Shown piece by piece: positions 41,134 to 52,981 of a stretch of DNA of 64,000 bases. The notes under the pieces were generated by a model. That model had not been told where the DNA came from. It was given only the letters and a program-made list of their open reading frames with translations, and ran no database searches. Made by a program: the position numbers and the translations under genes. Position 1 is the stretch's first letter. Each line of letters opens with the position of its first letter. Source of the stretch: Polychytrium aggregatum (lineage: Eukaryota; Chytridiomycota; Chytridiomycetes; Polychytriales); assembly GCF_025602895.1 (NCBI RefSeq), contig NW_026516266.1:186001-250000 (forward strand), given 5' to 3'.

Positions 41134-41202
41134 CCGTCTCGGAGGCAATATCGTTTGGCCGCCTTCGTGGGTCAGGAATCCCGCTCGTCTCGCTGTCGAA
41201 TC
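40810..41202. promoter_or_regulatory. Divergent promoter, RPL19 / 48-residue protein
   Basis: 393 bases between divergent genes. It contains an uninterrupted GA/CT run (41090-41131) and attggg/ccaat-like boxes near 41050 and 41077. GA/CT tracts are common promoter elements of ribosomal-protein genes (general knowledge); a role here is inference. Confidence 0.5.
41090..41131. repeat. (GA)n microsatellite
   Basis: About 21 perfect GA units in the RPL19 divergent promoter, about 70 bases from the 41203 start codon. Confidence 0.95.
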
Positions 41203-41474
41203 ATGGCTTCTGTCATCAAAAAGACCCTGGTCGGATGGTAGGCTGTAACCGCATCATTCCTATGTAGCCAGGCCAGTGCTTTCCGGCTCGTTTTTGTCGC
41301 CGATCCCGTTTTCTGCCCAGACAGAGCTTCTGACCGCCACTTGCATCCCTTTCCCGCATCAGGGCCCTCTTCACCGTCGCAACCTATGTCTCAATTAACT
41401 GGGTGCGCTTCAGCGTTAGCAGCAGAAAGAAGGAAGAGTACCGCAGAACGCTGGAAGAACGCCAGGTGTCATGA
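41203..41474 (+). CDS. 48-residue single-span membrane protein (unknown)
   Basis: Two exons, 41203-41237 and 41363-41474, with GT-AG junction and frame continuity across a split Trp codon. The product starts MASVIKKTLVGW and has one hydrophobic segment (ALFTVATYVSINWV, about residues 13-26). A charged tail (SRKKEEYRRTLEERQ) follows. The shape resembles small inner-mitochondrial-membrane or assembly-factor proteins, but I cannot name a family. Reading through the intron gives an immediate stop, which supports the splice. An AATAAA lies at 41638-41643. Confidence 0.5.
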
Positions 41475-41872
41475 GGCCGAGGAGCTCTCGGCCTGAGCTC
41501 CAGTCCATGCCTGGAGGTGGCACACGAATCCGTCAAAGCCGAAACTCTGCCAGGTGTGCACGGTCAGGCATCCGATATCTTCTAGTTATGACATCCTAAC
41601 TCGCCCCCTCGGATTTGTGTCGGATGGATTCAACATCAATAAACACCTTCAAGGCCGAACCGCTCCGCACTGTGACGGAGATTGGAATGGAGAGGATGTC
41701 TGGGTTGATCTTTATTGGAAGCCGTCTACGAGGGCTCGATTCGGGGAGGGGTTGGGCTCTGCACAACTGCGGCCAGGATCTGCGTGGCAAACGGATTGGG
41801 GGTGGCCGCACGATCACGGACGGGAGTCTACGCGATTGCAGGAACTGGATCCGTCGAATGCGTTTGGCGCCG
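41475..41872. other. Convergent spacer with two polyadenylation signals
   Basis: 398 bases between convergent genes. AATAAA at 41638-41643 serves the plus strand and TTTATT at 41711-41716 serves the minus strand; nothing else is recognised. Confidence 0.6.
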
Positions 41873-42127
41873 CTACTTCTTCTTTCCCTTTTCTTCTTTG
41901 CGATACGAAAACGGTTTCCGAGTGGCAGCGAATTCCCCGAGCTTGTGGTTGACCATTTGCTCGGTGACAAGCACGGGGATGTGCTCTTTGCCGTTGTGAA
42001 CCAGGAACTTGCGGCCGACATATGACGGCAGAATGGTGCAGGCCCGAGCGCTCGTCTTGATTGCTTCGCCAGCAGCAACCTGGGGGAACTTCACAAAGAA
42101 GGGGCCTTTCCAGACAGATCGACCCAT
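41873..42127 (-). CDS. RSM19: Mitochondrial small-subunit ribosomal protein uS19m
   Basis: 84 residues, no intron. Protein of the head of the mitochondrial small ribosomal subunit. It matches bacterial/mitochondrial S19 over its whole length: [13 protein letters not shown] at the start, [16 protein letters not shown] in the middle, then [20 protein letters not shown] and GEFAATR. The first ATG in frame gives a normal S19 N-terminus; no cleavable presequence is seen, as in many fungal uS19m. The C-terminus ends in a lysine-rich tail. It starts divergently from the PPP1R21 homologue. Confidence 0.95.
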   Translation of the reverse strand: MGRSVWKGPFFVKFPQVAAGEAIKTSARACTILPSYVGRKFLVHNGKEHIPVLVTEQMVNHKLGEFAATRKPFSYRKEEKGKKK

Positions 42128-42556
42128 GGCTCAGCTTGTGTTGTGTTGTGTTGTGCTGTGGGATCGGGATGGACGAGCGGGAATGCAAATGCGCTGGATC
42201 TGGCTGCGAACCACTGTCGGCATTCTGGCCACGAAACACCAGAAAACCCGCCCTCTGTCACGTGTGGGGCTTGGCGCTTGCCGCGTGCAGATTCCCCGCC
42301 ACACCACTGCCACCGGATCGAACCGGCACAGGTACACACACACACACACGCGACCCTGGCTCGCACCTTCGTCCTGCATCTGCATCCATCAAAGGCTCCC
42401 CGCCCAGCGCACATCATCTGGCGCACATCGTCGCCACCTGAACCGCCGCCTGAACCGCCGCCTGGACCGCCGCATAGTTCGTCGCCCCTGCCTTCGCCAC
42501 ATCCAATATCCGACTTCATCCACCTCTTGTCGCATCAAGCTCGTCCCTCGGTTCTG
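42128..42556. promoter_or_regulatory. Divergent promoter, uS19m / PPP1R21 homologue
   Basis: 429 bases. It holds a short (AC)n run (42333-42350) and gaaccgccgcct repeats near 42440-42470. No TATA box seen. Confidence 0.5.
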
Positions 42557-45500
42557 ATGAGTGCAGCTCTGCCGGACCAGGCCTCGGACCTTGCCGAGAA
42601 ATACAAGACCCTCCTCCAAGAGCGTTCTGTGCTCAAGGCTCAAAACTCGGTGCTCAAGAAAGCACTGCTGGAGGTTGGTGGCCGATGGAGTGGTCCGACG
42701 TATTCAGATATTCCGATGAGGCTGGCTCACTGAAAGCCGGGTTCGTCCGTCCTCCCCACAACGACAATTCTGCTGACCCTCCTGATCCTCCTATTCCACA
42801 GGAGCAAACCAACTCCAAGACCTTGGCTAACCAGCTGAAGCAGAAGGAGGAAAAGCTGCGTCAAACCACGCAAGAGCTCGATCTACAGCAGTACCACAAC
42901 GATGCTCTCGCAAAACGAATCGAAAACCTCAGAATCGAGGGCCAACGGCCGCTGTCGGTGAGGATTGCAAACCTGCGGTTGGGCTGTCAAGGGCCGCCAC
43001 CTGCCCTTGCCGGATCTATTCGAGACCTACCGACTTTCTATCTATAACCCATTCACGAGCTCAACTCGGCTTCAACTTGGCATTCCCAACCCAGGCTGTC
43101 TTGCCCTTCCGTCGCTCAACGCCCCTCTCTCCCAAGGACAGCCGTGAAATCGATGTACTTTCCGAGGAACTGTCGAACCGCATTGCTGAGAGTGGTAAGA
43201 GCTTTTATCCTTAGTTTCCACCTTGCTCCTTCCTGCGTCGCTCGGTCTAGCGGGGCCGGTCCGGCTCAAAAGCAAATGCCACCGCCCCATGGCTGGCGCT
43301 GATAAATCGACTCGCCACCTGTATTCCGTCTCCAGAGCAGCTCCATCGAAAAATTGCCGATCTGACAACCATTAATGAGCAGCTCGAGGTTCAAATTGCC
43401 GAAATGTCGACCGCATACAACGGCTTGTTGGTAGGTGCTATAGATTCATTGCCTATCGGCTTTGCCGCCGACCGCGTACTGTGCAGCGCCGGTCTCGTCG
43501 AGCTTTGTGTCGAGCGCCTATCTCACCGCACCCAACCCATTCGACCTCTTCCGCCACGATATGAACATCATGGTGTAGAAAGAATCGCAAATCATTGACA
43601 CAGAGAATCAGAAGCTCAAATCCACATCATTGCGGCTCCAGTCAACCCTTGAGGAGTCGTCAACCCAGGCGACATCCTTCTTGGATCAGTACAACTCACT
43701 CCAGCGCCTTATTAGCACCCGGCTGGAAAGCCTCACGATCGCCTTCATCAACGCCGAAAACTGCCGGAAAGCCCAGTACGCAACGATATCTGTACCATCG
43801 CATCCGAGTTGTCGATGCAGCTTTGTAGCTAACTTGCATAACTCATCGCGCCAACGTCTAGATCGAGAATAATGACGGCAAGCCCCGATGTGAGTTTGAC
43901 TCTTGCCCTGATCCAATGCCGGACACTAGCGCTGTCCGATCGATCACTTCAAGCGTAGCGCTACCCAACTCCAACACCGCGGGTTACCTTTGTTCATAGA
44001 TTGCCAATTGGTGCCAAGCACTGGAGGAGTTTACCGATAAAATCCACAGATACACCAGCGTTTTCTACCAAATCTACAAGGTGAGTGACCCAGCTTCCCA
44101 GTCTCTACTGAATCTGTTCTCGCTTTAGCGCTCACCTAGCCATTTCGACTGGCTCAGCCCAGCTCCCAGGTACAGCCACAATGGACAAAGACGTCTTTCA
44201 AGACCTGGCCTGAGGGGCTTCCCGCGCTCCAGATCGGACTGCAGATTGTGCACTATGCCAACACTGCGCACCACGCGGCCTTTTCAAAACACATCCGCCC
44301 AAACTCCTGGTCGAGCTCGATACTCTCATGTGTCGGCCTGATTTGTCGAACATACGAATCAATCATCGAGTCTGTGAAGCTATTAGGTATTCGCTATCCT
44401 CTCTTTGAACCCCACAAACCCCCGACCTTGTCGATATTGGCTGCGTAAAACCAGGGCTCCCACTGACCTCCATCGGCCGTTCCTTGCTGCAAGGGAGTGC
44501 TCCTCTTACAATGCACACGGCGATCCAAAAGCGAATCGAGCTCTCGTTCATCCGCCTCGTGTATACTACCAGCGACCTTTCTCGTTACTGGCGATACTAC
44601 AAGAGTGTCGATGAAAGTTCTGAATTTGACATCGAGCTGATCCTCAATAGCCTCATGGATCCTGCAGGTAGCCATCCACGCCACCGCTAACGCACGCGAC
44701 ATGATCCCGGTCATTGACCCTGCACGTCGGATCGCATCTCCATAGGCTCAGTCAATATCGTTGAGCTCTCCGAAGTGGCCACCCAATCCACATCCCTGAC
44801 CGATATTCAGGCCCAGATTGATGTTTGTGAAGGTAGGTCGGCGATAGCTATGATACGTTCTGCATTCCTCCAAATACATCGCCATCAGTTTCGGTTTCTC
44901 GTGACGCGCACCTGTTCTCAGCACAAGGCCATTTTGCTCCGCTTGCGCCTTGCCCCTGCTCACACGGACGTCATTCCATGCCACAGGGGGTGTCAGAAAC
45001 CTTTCGCGCGACTGGGAATCTCTTTGCATCCAAAACAAAGAGCTGTCGCTTTTAGCCGAGCATCAATCGGCGGACATGTCGTCGATCAAGGCCCGCCTCG
45101 AAGTTGAGCAGCGCGGATATATCGAAGCCGAACGGGAGTGGGAAGAGCTGCGCCAGACTATGGCCACTGAGATATCAAAATATCGCTCGGAAATTGATGC
45201 GCTCCTAAGTGAGAGGAAGCCCAAGCCACTCACGGAAAGCCGGGAAATGCAAACAGATAATGTATATATGGTCTCGCCGTTGCCATCATGTAGCATCCAT
45301 GCTACCTGCCCAGTCGCGCACGATGGCCCATTTGGTTTCTGTTACTAAAGTCCTCCACCACCACCACCACCCTCTCTTCCTGCACAGACAACGCCACCGA
45401 CCCCGGTCTTGCACCAGAACGAGCCTCTCGGCGCAGCACATGGTGGAAAGGTTCGTTCACCCATGATGATGAGAATGCGCTCGGCTTCAATAGCTTGGCT

Positions 45501-45726
45501 TTGTCCACTAACCAGGCCGATACTGACCCTATTTGCTTGGATTGTTGTGTATTTAACTCGCCTGTGATGGCGCTCGCGTATCCCCCCCCCTCAGAGCGAA
45601 ATCAACCTTCTTGGGCCACTTGCTCGCTTGAAACAGCTCTATCAGCAGCTCGAGGTATCCGAAGCAAAGGTCATTCGACTCCAACATAGCCAGGAGCGAC
45701 AAACCCTGGAACCGGTCGCTGTTTAG
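42557..45726 (+). CDS. PPP1R21: PPP1R21/KLRAQ coiled-coil protein homologue
   Basis: Thirteen-exon model of 565 residues: 42557-42673, 42802-42957, 43137-43194, 43336-43430, 43579-43791, 43862-43954, 44000-44080, 44233-44386, 44494-44667, 44746-44832, 44987-45261, 45388-45450, 45595-45726. The N-terminus (KYKTLLQERSVLKAQNSVLK) corresponds to the KLRAQ motif of protein phosphatase 1 regulatory subunit 21, followed by long coiled coil (residues about 40-200). A helical middle domain (WCQALEEFTDKIHRYTSVFY) and a C-terminal coiled coil (KQLYQQLEVSEAKVIRLQ) follow. In animals the protein is part of the endosomal FERRY complex that binds mRNA and Rab5. All phases are consistent; the exon choices around 43792-44233 are the least sure. 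Confidence 0.82.
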
Positions 45727-46020
45727 GTAGAGGAGTATTGCCGACTCGGCACGCTGTCACCACATGATCCAGTTCCCATATCCTCGGAGGATGGACGACT
45801 CGAATAGCCCCTTGTTCTTCGGCTGCGGCACGAGTTATCCCAATAGCAAATGATTTACCACACCCCATCTCCATGCATGGTAACTCGCAAAGGCTTGCGG
45901 TTAGCTGGGGGATGCGGAATACATGGCTCACAGCTATTTGTGGTGGTTGGTGTTGCTGGTCGTATGATACCCCCAGTCGTTTGCAGTTACTGTCACACAC
46001 AGTCGGCATCGCGAGCTGAT
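45727..46020. other. Convergent spacer, PPP1R21 homologue / TAF5
   Basis: 294 bases between two 3' ends; no element recognised. Confidence 0.5.
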
Positions 46021-48222
46021 TTATTGAGAGAAAACACCGGCAGTCATAAGGACATTTGGGCGGGTGAACTGCAACGCATGAAGCGTCGTCTTTTTTGTCA
46101 CGTATGTGGACGTTGGCGATACAATCGGGCCGCTGCAAGATAAAGGGAAGTGATTAGTCTCCTCGCTACATGCCGAGGCGGCTCCTGCAGGCTACTCATC
46201 GAGTCACTGTCATAGCACTCACAATTTGGCCCGCTGGTTTGTGGCCTCTTTCTTCAAAATCGCTGAATCGGCCTCCGATGTCTGCACATCCCAGAGTCGC
46301 ACTGTTCGGTCGGCGCCTCCGGACACAAGCGAATGGTTGTCGGTGCTGAAGCAGAGACTGTAAACGGGCTGGGTGTGACCGATAAGCGTTTTAATGCGCC
46401 GGCCCGAAGCAATATCCCAGAGTGCGATGGTCCCATCGTCGGCTGATCGAAGAAGGAAGGGTGAAAAATGAATCGTGTGAGCCGACTTTCGACGATCTAC
46501 TGAGGCTCGGGAACACGCGAGTCGATGCAGGGGGAAACCGTACCAGCGCAAGCGAGTGAGCGGCCGTCTGGCGACACTGCCATAGAGAGTACGCTCCCAG
46601 AGTGTTTCAAAAACAGACGGACAGTGCTCCCGGTCTGGATGTCCCACATCCGGCAAGTTTTGTCACTCGAGCCTGTGAACACATAGTTGCTGTTGGGATG
46701 AAATCGAACCACCTGTCGAAAGGAAGGAAGGGGCGTCAGTCGTGTTGCCACGGACGCATTTATCAGCGCCAGAGGCTTCCGGTCGATTCCGAAATGATCG
46801 GCAAAGAGCACGCAGGCTCTTGTATATCGCTGTGTCTGCACGCCGTCCCATGGCAACTCACGATTCCCGCACCAACGACACCTACATCGACATCAGAGAG
46901 ATGTCCAACAAACACGCGCAGGGGGTAGATGTGATCACAGCTCCAAAGCCTAGCGGTCTTGTCATGGGAGGCCGTTGCAAAGTAAAATCCGACGGGACTG
47001 AAAGCGACATCCCAGATTGGGAAATTGTGGCCGCGATAGGCAACCAAGTTTGTGCCGATCTCTGTGCTCCACAAGCGAGCTGGGGACAGATCAATTGATG
47101 AGTTCTTGATCACCGATCGCTGTACCGATACTCTTCCTGCAGGGACTAATCACTGCTATCCAAGTGAACGGAGCTCGTCGTATGTAAACCACAAACGAGA
47201 CAAAGTTCTCGGAGATAGCTCGGGCAGAACGATGCCTTGTAATCGACGGCTTGTCGGACACCATCCATCGACCTGGATCGAGTCGTGTCTTTCCCTCGAT
47301 CCACTCATCCCAGCCTACCCGTGCGATCCTCTGAAGCTGAAACTATATACTTGGTATCCGGGCTGAAGCTACATGCGTAGACTGGCCCTGAGTGCCCAAC
47401 TAGCCTGCGGTATTGCTTGACAGAGAGCGATCGTTCGGCTAGCAAACAGAGCCACATTAGCAAGGCCCGTGGAACGCGATCGTCATCTACGATTGATTTC
47501 GATGGCATTCGGCAGCCGATTGTGCGCAGATCCACTTACCCCCATCTTCAGTAGATACCGGCTGGACGTTTTTGGAGTCGTTTTCAAGATCCCATAGCTT
47601 GATTACTGAATCGGTGAATCCGGCAGCCACCATGCGGCTGTCCTGAGATATACCGATTGATGTCAGGCTGGGTAAATCGTACATACCGTTAGTTGGGCCA
47701 GTTCGAGGATGACCACGGTGTCGAGACGTTCGCCTGCCAGCTCTGTGGTGAATAATGCATATCTCGGTGCCCGATCCGACGACTCAAGGCGTCGACCAGA
47801 GCGACAAGCTGGAAGCTGCGCCAAACGAAGCTGTGGAGCATCGAACCTGTTGAAGGTATTGTGGAACGTGTACGAGCAGATCGATATCGAGCTTGCGGGG
47901 GCAGTCCGGACGGCGCTCCGAAGAAGCTGGAGTTCCTTTGCTTCTTTGGCAAGCTCATGATAGCGCCTGTTCCGAGTGTGATGCGAAGGCAAACCATTCA
48001 CACAGCATCGGCATCAGATTGGGCTCGTACAGCTAGACCTACAACTGCGATATTCCGTCACTGGCGGAAAATGGCTCCGAAGAGGTTGATCCTACTCACT
48101 GAGGAGGCAGTGGGATAGCATCTCGTGCTGGAGAATCGCTTGCAGCCTCCTTTTTGATCTTCATCAAGGCGTCTTTGAGAGCAGCATCTGTCGACTGCGT
48201 TGGTCGGTTGTCGTTATCGTTA

Positions 48223-48308
<86 letters not shown>

Positions 48309-49885
48309 CGGGCAGGGTCGGGCGATCAGTATCAATTAGCGACGTCTTCGCGGCAGCTATGCGGCTCCATCCATGGGCGAGCCATTGGGGAATCATCCGC
48401 CAGTGCTGATTGGACACATCGATCGTGCTTCCGATAGACTCGCTCTGCTTGGATTAACCAATGTTGCCGACACTCCCTCGCTCTATGCAATCGCCTCTAT
48501 GCGGCCTTGACTCTTACTTCGTCTTTGCAAGCCTTCTCGATTTCGGCAAATAGTGCCGCGTCCGAAGGCAATTCGCCAAGCAGCACGGGCTGGCTGTTGA
48601 ATTGGCTCCACTGACCCACAGACTCGGTCAAGATGCCAATCTCAGGGATTTCCTCAGTAGTCAGCGTGGGATAGTCCGAGGTTGCTGTTTGGACCGAGGG
48701 TTGGCGTCGCCACAGTTGGTTACTTGCCAAAGAGCGAACGGCCACCACGCCGTGATCCCACTCCAGAAGCACGAGACCCAAGCGATATCGCCGCGCATAA
48801 TCATCAAGGTACACAAGGTCCATCGAATGTATAAGAGCGTGTGTAAGGTCTCACCTTGAATGTTGATGTGCTGATTCACAATTCTCAGAAGCAAAAACAG
48901 CTTGTTGTCCTGAAGGAACGCAATCAAGAGCTCGTACGAATAGCGACTCAGGATGACAGTGTACTTGGACTTTCTGAATAGCTGAGCAAACTCATTCTCC
49001 TGAATGTGGTGTGGCTCCAAGATCGAGGAAAGCCGCTGAATATCCTGTCCGTGCTCCTCAATGAAATCCAAGCGAAACGCATCGAGGAAATGGCGAGCTT
49101 CCGCACGAGAACCGACACGGTCAGTCTCAGGAGAATGGCGGATACTGGGTCGTCGACGTTATGCACGATGTGCAGAGCCTCGACCATCTCAATCCCTACC
49201 TTTGTCCCCCAGCCCGCGACTTATCAAATCGAGGTAAAAGTTCACATACACCGGGAAGAGGATCTTGCGAAGCTCAGTCTGATAGACAACCCGAGCAAGA
49301 CGCAGATGGGATATTTTCACAAGCATTTAATCTCGGCAATTTGACTGCCACACCGGTAACAACTGTGATCGCGCACGGCTTTACCGGACGATGAGCGAGG
49401 CTTCACGGGTCAGCTTACCTTGTATTTGTCGATGGACTCATCGACCCATCGCCGGAGCTGCCCAAAACTTGACTCAAACGCCGCAGGATCGGACGACTCT
49501 CGCTCATTGAAAAATGCCACAAGATCGGGAATCGAGATCGAAGCAATACCATCTTTGGAGGGCGGCTGCTCTAAAGATCCGAGCGGCTTGATTTGGGCAT
49601 CTTGCTTGAATGCAACCTCGGCCTGTTTAAACCCTGCGGACAGTTATAAATAAGCATATTGGACACAGATGCCTCCCTTCGGACATATCAGAGCCGACTG
49701 GGCTGATATTGGCTTTGGCTTTGGTTTTGGTTGTTTTGTTTTGGTTTTGGGATATCGAAGCTGAGGGTCGGATCATGGAGTCAAGCACAGCCTCACAGGT
49801 TGCCCCTGTCCTTGCCTCGAGCTCTGAGATAGTTTGCTACGAACTGGTCCAGAAATGCGTTGTCGGAGGCAGCCTCGGAGGCCAT
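46021..49885 (-). CDS. TAF5: TFIID/SAGA subunit TAF5
   Basis: Nuclear scaffold subunit of the general transcription factor TFIID and of SAGA. Thirteen exons, 643 residues: 49816-49885, 49419-49633, 49200-49278, 48855-49097, 48518-48684, 48100-48194, 47847-47966, 47540-47667, 47319-47438, 46886-47079, 46544-46712, 46223-46442, 46021-46132. An N-terminal LisH (VANYLRARGFKQAEVAFKQD) is followed by the NTD2 helical domain (LFPVYVNFYLDLIS, FRKSKYTVILSRYSYELL). A linker IPLPP and six or more WD40 repeats follow (GHSGPVYACSFSPD, GHNFPIWDVAFSP, RFHPNSNYVFTGSSDKTCRM, GHTQPVYSLCFS). The ending FTRPNVLMTAGVFSQ is typical of TAF5. Intron 1 appears to use a GC donor, the only choice that restores the LisH frame. 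An (AACGAC)n repeat lies in the intron before exon 6. Confidence 0.95.
48208..48306. repeat. Hexamer repeat in a TAF5 intron
   Basis: About sixteen copies of tcgttg (minus strand caacga). It ends about 13 bases before the 3' splice site of the exon at 48100-48194 (position 48195 upward). Confidence 0.93.
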
Positions 49886-50459
49886 GTTGGGATCTGAGAC
49901 CGAAGCAGCCATCGGCCAGCCGATGCCAGGGACAATCATCAGGGTAAACATCAGTGGCAAACATCGGGAAACAGACAGCGGTGTTCAGCAGTGGACGCAG
50001 CACAGCGGAGCTGAAAGTGGCTGATCGTGGCTGCAATCGTGCCCCAGGCACACGGCGCCGCCGCTGAGCATACATGTGCAGTGGTTTCCGGGGGGATGCG
50101 CTTGGACGATCTGATCGGCAACAGAGCGAGTCCTGGCCAGCCCGCGCCGTGGTTTTGGGTGCGAGAAACCAGGCGGAAGCAAACCGGGCGGGCTGCATCT
50201 TCCCGTGACACCCACCTGACCCGGCGCAACGAAAATTTTCTGCGCATGGGCGCAAAAGGCAAAACGGGTCTGTTGGCGATCTCTGGCCGCTTTCCCAGAA
50301 CATCCAGCCAAGTACCCGCGGGATCGCCCTGATCCAGTCCAGATCCAGCCCGATCCAGGTGCGCCAGCATCCCAGTCAACAGAAGCCGACACAGGCTACT
50401 CGTCACACCCGGCCGACAGTTCCGCATCGCGCTGTGGATGCTGTTGATTCGCCGTGCTG
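49886..50459. promoter_or_regulatory. Divergent promoter, TAF5 / mS45
   Basis: 574 bases between divergent start codons. gatccagcccgatcc-type repeats occur at about 50330-50357. No TATA box recognised. Confidence 0.5.
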
Positions 50460-52331
50460 ATGGCATCGCTGTGCTCCATGCTTGTCCCCCGCAGGATGAG
50501 TCTGATTTTTGCCAAGCTCGTGCCAAGGCCCATCTGGGCAAGAGCCATCCAAGCAAGCACACCGATTCGCATGCTCTCGACGTCTTCAGCTCGCTTTGAG
50601 GCAGCCAAGTCTGATGCTGTGGGACAGCCGGTCGCTGCGACAGCCGAGACAGAAGCAGAAGACAGAGCCCAAGCCGATGCACCAGCCAGCCGCGATGGAG
50701 AAATCGAGCGCCCCGCCGAGCCCACCTTTCAAACGCATAAAGAGTTTGTTGAATCTCTCGGCCCTATCGAGGGCCCATTCGCGGAGGCAAAGAAGTGGCT
50801 GATTGAGAACCGAGGACTGTATCAGTACACTCGCGGACCACCAGCGTTTGTTGGAGCGAACGTGCGCCAGGGCGGCAAGTCGGTAAGGGTCTCCTCCATT
50901 TTGTACAGCAGCGCTTCCGCATTGTGCCATAGTCGCGCTGCCGATCGCACCTTGCCGCGGCCGAGGGACTGCATCTACGTAATGCTGCCCGAATCGGTGT
51001 CAGCTTCCATGTGGCCTATTGGACATCCACTTGGCCATGGTCTCTGGGATCACAACCAGGCCGTTCCATGGTGCTTGAGTTGGGATATCGACCGTAGCTG
51101 ACGTCTACCCAAGATCATTTTACTGATCAAAACCAACTCCCAAACGACCCGTCATTTGGTGGTGGCTGCATCGGCCCCAGCCCGTCCCGTTCCCGATGAA
51201 TCCGCTGTTCAGACCCAAGCCGCCGGTTGCCGAGGCAACCAAACAGGAAATCTACAAGCTCTTCCGAGCCGACCCGAAAAAGAACACACCACGATCTCTG
51301 GGTGTCCAGTTCGGGCTTTCGATCATTCGAGTCGAGGCCATCCTGAGACTGAAAGCTCTGGAGGCCAAAATGATCCAGGAAGGAAAGACCCCACAGACGA
51401 ATCTGACCGAGGGTATGGAGTCTTACCTGGGCTCCCAGACCATTGCCCGATCAACGAACGCGAATGCCCGTCGCCCTCGGCGCGAGCCCCTCCGATTCAT
51501 GGCCTCGGACAACAGCCGGCCCTTCTTCCGCCTCGTTGATGAAATGGAGTCATTTTCGCCAGAGGTTTGTCATCTTGCTGCACTCACTGGATAAGCCGCA
51601 CATCGATCTGCGCGTCAACCATGGCTGGCCAGAAATCGACCAGAATAAGCGCAGCCATCGGAGTACCCCAAGCCATACTGTCCACCAATCAGCTTGTATC
51701 GTTAACATTCGCACATTCGCCCTTGTTCTTGTTGTCTACGTCCTCAGGAAGCAGCCGTAATCATGGAAAAGGATCCGTACTCCAAGATGGTCGATCGAGT
51801 CAAGCAGCACGATGGCAAGATCCTGCAGCTCGACCCGCCTGCTGAAAAGCCTGTTGAGACGATCGCGTCCTCCAACCGAGTGCAATCCAAATTTGCATTC
51901 ATGATCTCGGATTCATCTGATCCTCTGGTATGAGTCCACATTGATCTCCATGTCTGAGCACAACCGAGAGCTTGTTGTTGGTCGACGTCGTTGCTTGTGC
52001 TATTCCAGTGCGCACTGCAGTGTGTATTTTCGCCGCCCGAACACTTCAACTGTATGAAGTGAATTGCCTCTCCGCTATCGCGACCTTGCAATTACGGATC
52101 CAAGGCGCCTGCTTCCGATCAGAGGATGGCTCCATTGCACAGCCGACTATATTTGTGGCAGCTGCAAGGGTCTTTGCTGACAACGCCACATGGGCTCGCT
52201 CCCTTCGCTATTTTGTACAACAGAAGCAACAACTCTTTATTCGACAAAAGAACGGAGAACTTCGCCCCCTTACCAACGTCGAAAGGTTCCAGAAGCGCAA
52301 CGAGAAGCCCAAGTATGCTGTCATCGGATAG
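50460..52331 (+). CDS. Mitoribosomal small-subunit protein mS45 (Bot1 family)
   Basis: Four exons: 50460-50882, 51181-51564, 51748-51927, 52224-52331 (364 residues; 352 if the ATG at 50496 is used). The N-terminus is a mitochondrial presequence (LVPRPIWARAIQAST, then MLSTSSARF). The core matches the Bot1/eukaryotic mitochondrial regulator family, now known as mitoribosomal protein mS45: GPPAFVGANVRQGGKS, PLFRPKPPVAEATKQEIYKL and the helix-turn-helix-like SLGVQFGLSIIRVEAILRLK. The C-terminus LFIRQKNGELRPLTNVERF fits the same family. All junctions are GT-AG in phase 0. Confidence 0.87.
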
Positions 52332-52981
52332 ACGAGGCACTTTAGCTTTCCAGGAAAGAGCGGGCGCCTAGTTTCCAGAAATCGCATGTATTTGAATGCC
52401 GCCTCCTGACGGAGACTCATCGACCCATTACTACCAATGATGCTATCAATTGACGACAGGCTTCCATTGAGAAGCGCAGTCCCGAATACACTCTATCGCT
52501 TGCTCGCGATAGAAATCCCACAAATAGCGCCTATATGATCAGAGCAAGCCCAGATCCTGCTCGTGCACAGAAATACGACGGGGCTCATATACGCTCTTTC
52601 ACAGCCCAATCCTGCCTTCAGCGTGGCGAGTGGCTTGAAGGCCGATGTGGGCTCTGTGACTCCGATGGTGGGGGAGCTGCCCATGGTACCCGGCGAACCT
52701 GAGCCTCCATGGGCTCGATACCTATCTCTCTCCTACTTCCACGGTGCATTCCCAAGGCAACCACAATGTCAGTCCCATCGAGAATATTGCCTGGTTCCGG
52801 TGGAGGAATGTATATCCACGTCCAGGAAAAGCGACAGCCCTGCTTCAAACAGGGTGACTTGTTTCATTGTATGACCAGTATATTTAGACAACAGACCAAC
52901 AGCCTCCGATCTCAAAGCAGATTGGCTTCGACACGGCCGAGGGCGTTCGCATGATCAGTCGCACCGACTCTGACACAACTA
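52332..52981. other. Spacer with a possible mobile-element relic
   Basis: 650 bases without a supportable gene. On the minus strand around 52700-52830 a short frame reads GTDIVVALG. About 90 bases of it resemble DNA at 63880-63970 (minus strand VVVAFGNA). Both look like decayed copies of the same repeat. Confidence 0.35.

Noticed and set aside
48096-48335. Asp-Asn repeat protein frame in the TAF5 hexamer repeat
   Set aside because: The frame upstream of the repeat has a stop and no usable acceptor in phase; splicing at 48194/48195 removes the repeat and gives the normal TAF5 linker.
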